Below, one piece after another: positions 1 through 7,814 of a DNA stretch of 64,000 bases (position 1 is the first letter of the stretch; each line of letters begins with the position of its first letter). The DNA lies in contig NZ_SCVD01000001.1 of NCBI RefSeq assembly GCF_004297125.1, positions 62,001-126,000 of the forward strand, read 5' to 3'. The notes beneath the pieces were generated by a model that had not been told where the DNA came from, made no database searches, and worked only from the letters and a program-made list of their open reading frames with translations. This stretch comes from Phenylobacterium sp. GTDB taxonomy: Bacteria > Pseudomonadota > Alphaproteobacteria > Caulobacterales > Caulobacteraceae. The translations under genes and the position numbers were made by a program.

Positions 1-54
1 GGCCTGGCTCCGGAGGACAAGCAGGCCGTCGCCGCCTATCTGACGGCCCACTAG
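1..54 (+). CDS. C-terminal fragment, probable cytochrome c family protein
   Basis: Frame 1 is open from the window edge to a TAG stop and encodes the last 17 residues, GLAPEDKQAVAAYLTAH. The pattern L-x-P-E-D-x-x-A-V-A-A-Y-L is typical of the last helix of small class I cytochromes c and related c-type domains. The haem-binding CXXCH motif would lie before the window, so the call rests only on this tail. Its stop codon overlaps the stop codon of the convergent M24 peptidase gene. Confidence 0.4.
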   Translation, partial: GLAPEDKQAVAAYLTAH

Positions 55-746
55 GCGGCGGCCGCCTTCACGTCCGCCGTCCGGATCAGCAGGTCCTCGT
101 AGAAGGCGCCGATCGGGCGGGTGGGGTGGGCGATCTGGATCTCCAGGATCCACAGGCCGGCGGCAGGCACGCCCTCGAAGTCGCCCAGGGCGCCGGCCTT
201 GTAGATCGCGTGCGGGAAGTCCGAGACGCGGTGGCCCTTCACGTCCCAGTTCAGGGTCCAGCCCATCGCTTCTGCCCGGCCCTTGGCGAACTTGTAGAGC
301 GCCTCGCCGGTGACTCCGTCGTCGCGCCACCGGGCCGCGACCTCGTCCCACAGGGTCCGCGCCGCCTGGGCGCAGGCATGCATCTCGGCGTCGTCGCCCA
401 CCACGAAGGTGTCGCCCGCATCGCCCTCGTGGCCGTCCCAGACCGCCCCCAGGTCGACGTAGAAGATGTCGTCCCGCTGCAGGACATAGTCGGGCTGGAA
501 GTTGGCGTGGAAGGTCAGGGTCGTGCCGGCGCCGAAGCGGACGACGTTCTTGTGCCAGAGGCGGTCCATGCCCATCGCCTCGAGGACCTCCTGGGCGATC
601 TCGTTCCCGCGGCCCTCGGAGACGCCCGGCCGGATCTCGGCGGCGATGCGGCGGACGGCTTCGAAGGTCAGGTCGCGGGCCTTGACCATGGCGGGCAGGG
701 AGAACGTTTCGCCGACGGCTTCGCGGCGCGGGTTGGGGTCGGACAT
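51..746 (-). CDS. M24 family metallopeptidase (Xaa-Pro aminopeptidase-like)
   Basis: The 231-aa protein has the pita-bread fold signature of M24 enzymes (methionine aminopeptidase, Xaa-Pro dipeptidase). Visible metal-ligand candidates are the Asp in DLGAVWDGHEGDAGDTF (about residues 97-112), the His in KGHRVSDFPH (about 175), the Glu in ILEIQI and the Glu in FYEDLLI near the C-terminus. There is no N-terminal creatinase domain, so it is a catalytic-domain-only member. Substrate is unknown. The ATG at 746 fits the start of the conserved region. A 24-bp palindrome lies 20 bp upstream of the start, between this gene and the divergent hydrolase, and probably controls this gene. Confidence 0.75.
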   Translation of the reverse strand: MSDPNPRREAVGETFSLPAMVKARDLTFEAVRRIAAEIRPGVSEGRGNEIAQEVLEAMGMDRLWHKNVVRFGAGTTLTFHANFQPDYVLQRDDIFYVDLGAVWDGHEGDAGDTFVVGDDAEMHACAQAARTLWDEVAARWRDDGVTGEALYKFAKGRAEAMGWTLNWDVKGHRVSDFPHAIYKAGALGDFEGVPAAGLWILEIQIAHPTRPIGAFYEDLLIRTADVKAAAA

Positions 747-766
747 CGGAAGCTCAGGTTGAAGAG

Positions 767-790
767 TGATATAAAGATATCCTTATATCA
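767..790. promoter_or_regulatory. 24-bp near-perfect palindromic operator
   Basis: The 8-bp arms TGATATAA and TTATATCA flank an AGATATCC core. The whole 24 bp is self-complementary except for one base pair. It is AT-rich in a high-GC background and sits in the divergent gap between the M24 peptidase and the membrane hydrolase, only 20 bp from the peptidase start. The form resembles operators of ArsR-family dimers, including those I recall for methionine/SAH-responsive ArsR regulators; that assignment is inference. Confidence 0.6.
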
Positions 791-889
791 TATTCGAGTA
801 GCGCGCCAGGGGCGCAGGGCGCGGCCCGCTTGAGCTTTCGGCAGCCGCAGCCCATCGTCGCAACCAACGACAAGGGACGGGGAGTCGAG

Positions 890-2614
890 ATGCGCAAGTG
901 GCTGGCCTTCGCGCTCGCCTGGGCCTTGATCCTGGGCGGATCGTTCCTGGCGCACTGGGTGCAGACCTCCGGCGGGACCGTGACGGTCACCGAGGTGCGC
1001 ATCCCGGCCGAAAAGGGCGTGATCGTCGCGGGGTTGCTCTATACGCCCGCGACCGCCACCGCCGCGAAACCCGCCCCTGCGGTGCTGGCCAGCCACGGCT
1101 ACATCAACACCCGCGAGATGCAGAGCCCGTTCGCCATCGAGCTCAGCCGGCGGGGCTTCGTGGTGCTGGCCATGGACATGACGGGCCATGGCTACTCCGG
1201 CGGCATCGTCGGCACGGCCGGCTTCGGCGGTCCGGCGGCGCTGCGCTACCTCAAGAGCCTGCCGTTCGTGGACAAGGCGAACATCGGGCTGGAGGGCCAC
1301 TCCATGGGCGGCGGGCCGATCCTGGCCGCCGCAGCCGAGGACCCGGCGGGCTACCGCTCCATCGTGCTGGAGGGCTCCACCCCCGGCCTGCTGGGCGCCA
1401 AGGCGCCCGCGAACCCGAAGAACCTCGCCGTCGTCTTCGGCCAGTACGACGAATTCGCCGGCCTGATGTGGGGCGTGCCCAAGGGATCGGAGGTCGCGAG
1501 CTCGAAGAAGCTGCAGGCGATCTTCGGCGTGAGCGGTCCGGTGCAGGAGGGTCGCCTCTACGGTTCGATCGAAGACGGTACGGGCCGCATTCTGGCCAAT
1601 CCGCCTATCACCCACCCCTGGGAGCACTTCTCCAGCGCCGGCGTCGGCGACGCCGTCGACTGGCTCCAGCGCACCCTGCCGGCGCTGGCGGCCAAGGCGT
1701 CGCGCGACCAGGTGTGGCTGTGGAAGGAGGTCGGGACCCTGATCGCCTTCGTCGGCATGGTGGGCCTGATCCTGGCGACCTTCGACCTGTTGCTGGGCCT
1801 GCCGGCCTTCGCCCGCCTGGCGCAGCCCGCCGAGCCGCTGGCCGAGCGCCGCGACCGGCGCTGGTGGCTGTCGCTGGCCATCACCGCGGCCCTGCCGGCG
1901 CTGACCTACTTCCCGCTGATGAAGTACGGGCAGCTCTTCTTTCCGATGGCCGCGTTCCCGCAATGGGTCCAGAACCAGCTCCTGGTCTGGGCCCTGGGCA
2001 CGGCGATCCTCACCCTGCTGATCGGCCTGGTCGTTCGCCGCAAGGCGGCCTTCACCAACCGCTGGGGACTCTCCATCGCGGCGGCGGTGGTGACGATGGC
2101 GGTGGCCTACGGTTCCCTCGCGCTCGTCGATGCGCAGTTCAAGGTGGACTACCGGTTCTGGGTCCTGGGCCTGAAGCCTCTCGACGCTACGCGGGCCATG
2201 CAGCTTCCCGGCTACCTGATCCTCTGGAGCCTGTTCTTCCTGGTGGCGATGCGCTCGTTCGCGGCCAGCATCCCGGTGCGGGGCGAGGGCCTGTTCGCCG
2301 CCATCTCCTGGGGCAAGATCGCTATGGCCCTGGGCTTTGGCGTGCTGGTGATCTGGGAGTACGCGACCCTGTTCGCCACCGGCCTGCTGGCGACGCCCAC
2401 CGAGCCGCTGAACGTGATTGTCGCCATCCAGTTCGTGCCGCTGCTGGGCGTGGTCGGGATCATCGGCGCCTGGACCTACCGGCGCACCAACTCCTACGTG
2501 CCTGGCGCCTTGATCTGCGCCCTGCTGATCAGCTGGTACGTCACCTCCGGCACCGCCAACCACTGGCAGCCGGGCTTCGAGCCGCAGCTACCGGGCGCCC
2601 CGGCTAAGAAGTGA
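890..2614 (+). CDS. alpha/beta hydrolase with C-terminal polytopic membrane domain
   Basis: The ORF is open from a TTG at 830, but the ATG at 890 follows a good ribosome-binding site (GGGACGGGGAG) and begins with a signal anchor (MRKWLAFALAWALILGG). That gives 574 aa. Residues about 40-260 form an alpha/beta hydrolase with oxyanion-region SHGY and nucleophile elbow GHSMGGG (Ser near 138), then an Asp/His region ending in THPWEHF. From about residue 270 the chain has six or more hydrophobic segments, so the enzyme domain is tethered to a membrane domain. The substrate cannot be told. The 3' end overlaps the convergent regulator gene by 11 bp. Confidence 0.7.
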   Translation: MRKWLAFALAWALILGGSFLAHWVQTSGGTVTVTEVRIPAEKGVIVAGLLYTPATATAAKPAPAVLASHGYINTREMQSPFAIELSRRGFVVLAMDMTGHGYSGGIVGTAGFGGPAALRYLKSLPFVDKANIGLEGHSMGGGPILAAAAEDPAGYRSIVLEGSTPGLLGAKAPANPKNLAVVFGQYDEFAGLMWGVPKGSEVASSKKLQAIFGVSGPVQEGRLYGSIEDGTGRILANPPITHPWEHFSSAGVGDAVDWLQRTLPALAAKASRDQVWLWKEVGTLIAFVGMVGLILATFDLLLGLPAFARLAQPAEPLAERRDRRWWLSLAITAALPALTYFPLMKYGQLFFPMAAFPQWVQNQLLVWALGTAILTLLIGLVVRRKAAFTNRWGLSIAAAVVTMAVAYGSLALVDAQFKVDYRFWVLGLKPLDATRAMQLPGYLILWSLFFLVAMRSFAASIPVRGEGLFAAISWGKIAMALGFGVLVIWEYATLFATGLLATPTEPLNVIVAIQFVPLLGVVGIIGAWTYRRTNSYVPGALICALLISWYVTSGTANHWQPGFEPQLPGAPAKK

Positions 2615-3224
2615 TGCGATAGGCGCAGCGCCGCGCCCCGGCCAGGATGTGGTCGGTTCGCTCGACGCTGACTCCCGGCCCCAGGGCCTCGCGGAACACC
2701 TGGAGCTCGGCGCGGCAGAATCCCTGGCAGGCGGCTGCCGCCGCGCAGATCGGGCAGTGGTTCTCCACGAAGAGGAAGCCGCCGCCAGGGTCGGGCGTCC
2801 AGTCGGCCATATAGCCTTCCGCCGTCCGAATTTCGGCCAGGCGGGCGACGCGGGCCTCGAGGCTCTCCGCGCTCGCCATCGCCTGGACATAGGCCTTCGC
2901 CGTCGCCTGCTCGCGGCGCACGATCATCCGCTGGACGCCAGCCTCGCCGAACTCGGCGCGCACGGCGTCCAGCATCTCCAGGGTGAGCTGGGCGTGGGTG
3001 TCGGGGAACCGCGCCTGGGCGGCCGGCGTCAGCGCCCAGATGCGCCGGGGCCGACCGACGCCGCGCCGCTCGTCCAGGTGATCCACCAGCCCGCCGGCCA
3101 CCAGGCGCTCCAGATGCTGCAGGACGGCCTGACGGCTGATATCCAGTGCGCCCGCCAGCGCCAGGGTCTCGGCCGGACCCCGGGTCTTGAGCTGGAACAG
3201 GATGCGGTCGGCGGGCGCGTTCAT
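2604..3224 (-). CDS. HTH transcriptional regulator with C-terminal Cys cluster (SufR/ArsR-like)
   Basis: The start chosen is MNAPADRIL, giving 206 aa; the longer track ORF runs through the divergent MFS gene. Residues about 5-75 form a winged helix (LALAGALDISRQAVLQHLERLVAGGLVDH). The C-terminal half carries CPICAAAAACQGFC and a final RRCAYRI, the cysteine pattern of SufR-type regulators that bind an Fe-S cluster. The ATG is only five bases from a 14-bp palindrome (CAATC-GATA-GATTG) in the 52-bp divergent gap, and there is no Shine-Dalgarno sequence, so the mRNA may be leaderless and autoregulated. It probably controls the divergent MFS transporter. The cluster ligand is inferred from family. 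Confidence 0.72.
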   Translation of the reverse strand: MNAPADRILFQLKTRGPAETLALAGALDISRQAVLQHLERLVAGGLVDHLDERRGVGRPRRIWALTPAAQARFPDTHAQLTLEMLDAVRAEFGEAGVQRMIVRREQATAKAYVQAMASAESLEARVARLAEIRTAEGYMADWTPDPGGGFLFVENHCPICAAAAACQGFCRAELQVFREALGPGVSVERTDHILAGARRCAYRITS

Positions 3225-3228
3225 TTGA

Positions 3229-3242
3229 CAATCGATAGATTG
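3229..3242. promoter_or_regulatory. Palindromic operator CAATC-N4-GATTG in divergent promoter
   Basis: The sequence CAATCGATAGATTG has perfect 5-bp arms. It lies in the 52-bp gap between the HTH regulator and the MFS transporter, with a TTGACA (-35-like) at 3225-3230 reading toward the transporter. Bound protein here would block both genes. The likely ligand is the neighbouring regulator. Confidence 0.6.
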
Positions 3243-3276
3243 CAAAATTGGCGACGCCCGTCTACCTGAATTCGAC

Positions 3277-4695
3277 ATGTCCGAGGTTGTCAAAATGAGC
3301 GAAGCGGCCGGCAACACCTGGGCCGACCTGATGGCCGAGGGGCGATTGCCGCGGTTCGCGCTGATCTGCCTCGGCGTCTGGCTGAACGCGGCCGACAGCC
3401 TGGTCACCGCGACCATACTGCCCAGCGTGGGCGCCGACCTGGGGGGCTACGCCTATTTCTCGTGGGCGACCGCGGGCTTCTTTGTGGGCGCGATCCTGGC
3501 CGGGGCCAGTTCGGGCCGGCTCTCCGAGATCTTTGGCCTTCGCTCGGCCACGGCGCTCGCCGGGGTGGTGATGATCCTCGGCTGCGTGATGAGCGCCGCC
3601 GCGCCCGACGTCGGGACCTTCCTGGCTGGGCGCCTGGTCCAGGGCCTGGGCAGCGGCTGGATCTCCGGCTTCGCCATGGTGGCCATCGCCATGCTGTTCC
3701 CCGAGCGGCACCTGGCCCGGGTCTTCGCCTCGGTGACCTTCATCTGGGGGATCGCCACGGTTCTGGGGCCGCTGTTCGGCGGAGCGGTGGTCGAGGCCGG
3801 CCACTGGCGCGACGTCTTCTGGTTGTTCGCCGCCCAGGCGGTGGTGTTCAGCGTCGCCGCCCTGTGGCTGCTGGGCGGAGCCTCCAAGGCGCCCGGCGGG
3901 CCGGGCATCCCCTGGCTGCAACTGGGCGTGCTGGGCGTCGCGGTCGCCGCCATCGCCCTGGCCGACCTGATGAGGACGGCGGCCGGCTCCATCGGCCTGG
4001 TCGCGGTGGGCCTGGGCGTCCTGGCTCTGGTGGTCTGGATCGACGCGCGGGCGCGCATCCGCCTGCTGCCGCGCCGGGCCGGCGACCTCTCGACCATCTG
4101 CGGCTCGGGCTATCTGGCCATGTTCGCCCTGACCGCCGCCTCCATGGGCTTCGCGATCTATGGCCCGCCCATCCTGCAGCACCTGCGCGGCTTCTCGCCT
4201 CTGGCGGCCGGCTACGCCATCGGTGCGGAGTCGATGGCGTGGACCGTGGCCGGCATGGCGGTCGCCGGGGTTACGGGGGTCTGGGTCAAGCGCTGGACCC
4301 GGTTCGGGGTGCTGCTGCTGGCGGCCAGCCTGGTGATCCTGGCGCTGACCCTGGCCGATGGGCACATCGCCTGGGTTCTGCTGGGGGGCTCCTTGCTGGG
4401 CGCGGCCTTCGGCTTCTCATGGGCCTTCATGAGCACGCGGCTGCTGGGCGCGCTGTCGGACGAGGACCGTGCCATCGGGTCCTCCGCGATCATGGCCGTG
4501 CGCCAGACCGGCGGAGCGGTGGGCGCGGCGATCTCGGGCGTGGCCGCCAACCTGGTCGGCTTCTCGGACGGCCTCACCGACGCCAGCGCGCGCGGGGCCG
4601 GCTTCTGGGTGTTCGCCGCCGTGATCCCGCTGGCGCTGATCGGAACCTGGGCCACCTTCCGGATGACCGGTTCGGCGAAGGCCGTCGCCTTTTAG
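3277..4695 (+). CDS. MFS transporter, drug/proton antiporter type
   Basis: The 472-aa protein is strongly hydrophobic, with about 12-14 membrane segments beginning near residue 25 (FALICLGVWLNAADSLVTATILPSV). The D-x-x-x-x-x-A-T-I-L-P opening and the GSSAIMAVRQTGGAVGAAISG segment resemble DHA-type drug exporters. Start is the ATG at 3277, with an alternative Met six codons in. It is divergent from the Cys-cluster HTH regulator with a palindromic operator between them, which suggests induction of efflux by the regulator's signal. The transported compound is unknown. Confidence 0.75.
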   Translation: MSEVVKMSEAAGNTWADLMAEGRLPRFALICLGVWLNAADSLVTATILPSVGADLGGYAYFSWATAGFFVGAILAGASSGRLSEIFGLRSATALAGVVMILGCVMSAAAPDVGTFLAGRLVQGLGSGWISGFAMVAIAMLFPERHLARVFASVTFIWGIATVLGPLFGGAVVEAGHWRDVFWLFAAQAVVFSVAALWLLGGASKAPGGPGIPWLQLGVLGVAVAAIALADLMRTAAGSIGLVAVGLGVLALVVWIDARARIRLLPRRAGDLSTICGSGYLAMFALTAASMGFAIYGPPILQHLRGFSPLAAGYAIGAESMAWTVAGMAVAGVTGVWVKRWTRFGVLLLAASLVILALTLADGHIAWVLLGGSLLGAAFGFSWAFMSTRLLGALSDEDRAIGSSAIMAVRQTGGAVGAAISGVAANLVGFSDGLTDASARGAGFWVFAAVIPLALIGTWATFRMTGSAKAVAF

Positions 4696-4753
4696 GCGTT
4701 CGACGGTCGCGCTTGGATTGAAATCCGCCGGCTCTCCCGCTTTGATCCGCCGC

Positions 4754-5647
4754 GTGAGTCTCGTGGGCGAAACTTCTGTCGAACCGATGGCGGGGCGGGA
4801 CCGGCTGCTGGCGGGCCTTTCGTTCGCGTTCCTGCTGGACGAGATGGCCAACGGCATGGGCGGCCTGGAGCCGCTGGACGCCCTGCTGGTCCTGGCCATC
4901 AACCAGGCCAACATCGCCCCGCTGACCCGCGATCACGAGGCGCGCGCCCGCTACGGCGATCTCGACGCGCCGGCGCCGGACGAGGCGCGGCGGCCCGTCA
5001 GCATCAACGCCGTGGCGGCCTCGCTGGGCCTGCCGTTCGAGACCGTCCGCCGGCGGATCCGCCGTCTGGCCGCCGGACAGGTCTGCGCCCTGTCCCCGGA
5101 GGGCGTGGTCGTGCCGGCCAGCTTCCTTGCCTCGCCGGTCTATCTCCAGTCCGTGATGCTGGGTCACGAGCGCCTGCGCCGCTTCTACCTCGAACTGCGC
5201 GACGCCGGCCTGGTCGAGGCGCTGCCCCCGGCGGCCTTCGAGACGGATGGCGTGCCCGTCCGCGCCGCCGCCCGGCTGCTGGCCGACTATGTGCTGCGCG
5301 CCTCCGAGGGGCTCATGCGTGAGGCGGGCAATGTGATCTCGGTGCTGACCCTGGTGGCGCTCCTGGCCGCGGCCCTGGCCGAAGAGGGCCGGACGCGCGG
5401 CCTGTCCGTGCGCGCTGTGGCGCTACGGCTGCAGCTGTCCGCCGAGACCGTCCGCCGCCATGTGGCCGAGTTGGTCGAGGAGGGTCTCTGCGCCCGCACG
5501 TCCGCCGGCCTGCTGCTGACCGAGGCGGTGCTGGCGCGGCCCGGGGTGCGCGCGCTGATCGCGGAGAACGCGGCGAACGTGCAGCGCCTGCTGGCGGGCC
5601 TGGCCGAGCGCGGGGTGATCCGGGCCTGGGAGGCCGCGGAGGCCTAG
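4754..5647 (+). CDS. Protein with two winged-HTH modules, unknown function
   Basis: About 297 aa from the GTG at 4754. TTG 4718 and ATG 4787 are alternatives and none has a clear ribosome-binding site. Two similar DNA-binding-like segments are visible: SINAVAASLGLPFETVRRRIRRL (about residues 80-105) and SVRAVALRLQLSAETVRRHVAELVEEGL (about 220-250). Both carry an E-T-V-R-R recognition-helix motif, which suggests internal duplication. The middle is helical. No ligand or receiver domain is evident. The gene ends at CTAG shared with the convergent lysC stop. A regulatory role is inferred from the HTH motifs only. Confidence 0.55.
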   Translation: MSLVGETSVEPMAGRDRLLAGLSFAFLLDEMANGMGGLEPLDALLVLAINQANIAPLTRDHEARARYGDLDAPAPDEARRPVSINAVAASLGLPFETVRRRIRRLAAGQVCALSPEGVVVPASFLASPVYLQSVMLGHERLRRFYLELRDAGLVEALPPAAFETDGVPVRAAARLLADYVLRASEGLMREAGNVISVLTLVALLAAALAEEGRTRGLSVRAVALRLQLSAETVRRHVAELVEEGLCARTSAGLLLTEAVLARPGVRALIAENAANVQRLLAGLAERGVIRAWEAAEA

Positions 5648-6891
5648 AGCTGGTCCAGGCCGTAGGCGGCGTGCAGGGCGCGCACGGCCAGTTCGGTATA
5701 GGCCGCGTCGATCAGCACGCTGATCTTGATCTCGGACGTCGAGATCACCTGGATGTTCACGCCCTTGGAGGCCAGGGCCTCGAACATCGACTTGGCGACG
5801 CCGGTGTGGCTGCGCATGCCGACGCCGATCACCGAGACCTTGGCCACGTCCTCGTTCACCTGGACGTCTTCGAAGCCGATCTCGGCCTGGACCCCGCGCA
5901 AGATCTCGACCGCCCGCTGGGCGTCTCGCTTGCCGACGGTGAACTCCATGTTGGCGGTGTCGGCGACGCGGGCGTGGCTCTGGACGATCATGTCCACGTT
6001 CACGTTCGCATCGGCCAGCGCGCCGAAGATCATGGACGACACGCCCGGATGGTCGGGCAGGCCGAAGAGGCTGATCTTCGCCTCGTCGCGGCTGTAGGCC
6101 ACGCCGCTCACGATCCGCTTCTCCACGATCTCCTCCTCGTCGCACACGATGGTGCCCTGGCCGGGCGCTTCGCCGGGCTCGACAAAACTCGACAGCACCC
6201 GGACGGGCACATTGTAGGCCATGGCCAGCTCGACCGAGCGAGTTTGCAGCACCTTGGCCCCCAAGGACGCCATTTCCAGCATCTCCTCGTAGGAGATCTT
6301 GGCCAGCTTGCGGGCCTTGGATTCGATCCGCGGGTCGGTCGTGTAGACGCCGTCCACGTCGGTGTAGATGTCGCAGGGCGCGCCCACGGCGGCGGCGATG
6401 GCGACCGCGCTGGTGTCCGAACCGCCCCGGCCCAGGGTGGCGATGCGGCCGTCGCGGGTCACGCCCTGGAAGCCGGCGATCACGGCGACCTCGCCGGCGT
6501 CCATCGCAGCGCCCAGCTTCTCGGGCGGGATGTCGTCGATCCGCGCCCGGCCGTGGGCGTCGTCGGCGATGATCGGGATCTGCCATCCCATCCAGGAGCG
6601 AGCCGGCACGCCCATGTTGCGCAGGGTCATGGCCAGCAGGCCGGCGGTCACCTGCTCGCCGGAGGCCACCACCACGTCATACTCATCGTCCGAGGGCGGC
6701 AGGCCCTGGGCGGCCGCGCCGGCGCCGTCTGTCCAGGCCACCAGCTCGTTGGTCTTGCCCGCCATGGCCGAGACGACGACGGCCACCTGGTGACCCGCCT
6801 GCACCTCGGCGTTCACCAGCCGGGCCACGCGCCGGATCCGCTCCAGGTCGGCCACCGAAGTGCCGCCGAATTTCATCACCAGACGTGACAT
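5644..6891 (-). CDS. lysC: Aspartate kinase
   Basis: The start is MSRLVMKFGGTSVAD, giving 415 aa; the 742-aa track ORF extends backward over the divergent ubiG region. The kinase domain shows the KFGGTSV motif at residues 6-12, GFQGVTRDGRIATLGRGGSDTSA near 150-175 and YTDVDGVYTTDPR near 180-195. Two C-terminal ACT domains follow (about 265-415) and would mediate lysine/threonine feedback. It phosphorylates aspartate at the head of lysine, threonine, methionine and diaminopimelate synthesis. A GATCTAGATC palindrome lies one base upstream of the ATG and no Shine-Dalgarno sequence is obvious. It is divergent from ubiG. Confidence 0.95.
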   Translation of the reverse strand: MSRLVMKFGGTSVADLERIRRVARLVNAEVQAGHQVAVVVSAMAGKTNELVAWTDGAGAAAQGLPPSDDEYDVVVASGEQVTAGLLAMTLRNMGVPARSWMGWQIPIIADDAHGRARIDDIPPEKLGAAMDAGEVAVIAGFQGVTRDGRIATLGRGGSDTSAVAIAAAVGAPCDIYTDVDGVYTTDPRIESKARKLAKISYEEMLEMASLGAKVLQTRSVELAMAYNVPVRVLSSFVEPGEAPGQGTIVCDEEEIVEKRIVSGVAYSRDEAKISLFGLPDHPGVSSMIFGALADANVNVDMIVQSHARVADTANMEFTVGKRDAQRAVEILRGVQAEIGFEDVQVNEDVAKVSVIGVGMRSHTGVAKSMFEALASKGVNIQVISTSEIKISVLIDAAYTELAVRALHAAYGLDQL

Positions 6892-6937
6892 GGATCTAGA
6901 TCGAGGACCGCCGTTGCTGCGCCGCCGAAGGGCGGAG

Positions 6938-7009
6938 CCTTCTAGCCATGCGCGGCCGCCACGGCAACGTCCGGAATCTTTCGTTTTCGGCGCCTGAGGG
7001 GCTAGAAGG
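6938..7009 (+). promoter_or_regulatory. 10-bp inverted repeat overlapping ubiG ribosome-binding site
   Basis: CCTTCTAGCC (6938-6947) and GGCTAGAAGG (7000-7009) are perfect complements separated by 52 bases. The right arm contains the AGAAGG part of the ubiG Shine-Dalgarno region, five bases before the ATG. In an mRNA starting upstream of 6938 the left arm could mask ribosome binding. Whether the transcript includes both arms is not known. Confidence 0.4.
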
Positions 7010-7014
7010 GGGGC

Positions 7015-7773
7015 ATGACTTCCCCTGCGCCCGCCCGTTCCAGCATCGATCCAGCCGAAGTCGAGACGTTCTCGCGGATCGCGGCCGAGTGGTGGAACCC
7101 GCGGGGCAAGTTCGCACCTCTCCACAAGTTCAATCCCGTGAGGCTGGGCTTCATCCGGGACCAGGCGCTCTATCGCTTTCAGCGCGACCCCAAGTCGCGG
7201 CGCCCGTTCGAGGGTCTGCGCCTGCTCGATATCGGCTGCGGCGGCGGCCTGCTCTCCGAGCCCATGACCCGCCTCGGCTTCCAGGTCACCGGCGTCGACG
7301 CCTCGGAGCGTAACATCGGCACCGCCTCGGCGCATGCCGCGGAGCAGGGGCTGGCGATCGACTACCGCGCCTCCACCGCCGAGGGCCTCCTCGCCGCGGG
7401 CGAGCCGCCGTTCGACGTGATCCTCAACATGGAGGTCATCGAGCACGTGGCCGACCCGGCGGCCTACCTGCAGGACTGCGCGCGGCTGCTGAAGCCCGGC
7501 GGGTTGATGATCGTCGCCACCCTCAACCGCACGCTGAAGGCGCTGGCCCTGGCCAAGATCGGGGCGGAGTATGTGCTGCGCTGGCTGCCGGTGGGCGCCC
7601 ACGACTGGTCGAAGTTCCTGAAACCGAGCGAAATCCGCGACTTCCTGTCCGCGGAGCCGGTAGTTGTGGACGGGCCGTACGGGGTGGTGTTCAACCCGCT
7701 CACCGGCCGATGGACGGAATCGGCCGACACGGACGTGAACTATATGATGACGGTGGTCCGCGACGCGGCGTGA
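7015..7773 (+). CDS. ubiG: Ubiquinone biosynthesis O-methyltransferase UbiG
   Basis: 252 aa, matching the UbiG length. The N-terminus ([33 protein letters not shown]) is diagnostic for UbiG. The SAM-binding motif [16 protein letters not shown] lies at about residues 71-85, followed by VTGVDAS and the [12 protein letters not shown] post-I motif. The product performs both O-methylations of the quinone ring in ubiquinone synthesis. The ATG at 7015 follows AGAAGGGGGGC. The FkbM-type methyltransferase gene follows 41 bp downstream on the same strand. Confidence 0.95.
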   Translation: MTSPAPARSSIDPAEVETFSRIAAEWWNPRGKFAPLHKFNPVRLGFIRDQALYRFQRDPKSRRPFEGLRLLDIGCGGGLLSEPMTRLGFQVTGVDASERNIGTASAHAAEQGLAIDYRASTAEGLLAAGEPPFDVILNMEVIEHVADPAAYLQDCARLLKPGGLMIVATLNRTLKALALAKIGAEYVLRWLPVGAHDWSKFLKPSEIRDFLSAEPVVVDGPYGVVFNPLTGRWTESADTDVNYMMTVVRDAA

Positions 7774-7814
7774 TGGGGCGCGGCTCGGGACCGGGGGCGG
7801 CCTAAGGAGTATCC

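Noticed and set aside
788-2563. 591-aa minus-strand and 569-aa plus-strand ORFs over the membrane hydrolase
   Set aside because: Composition is Arg/Gly/Gln-rich without motifs; the hydrolase frame has a signal anchor, GHSMGG and membrane helices.
6893-6902. GATCTAGATC palindrome before lysC
   Set aside because: A perfect 10-bp palindrome, but short and without further evidence; not called as an operator.
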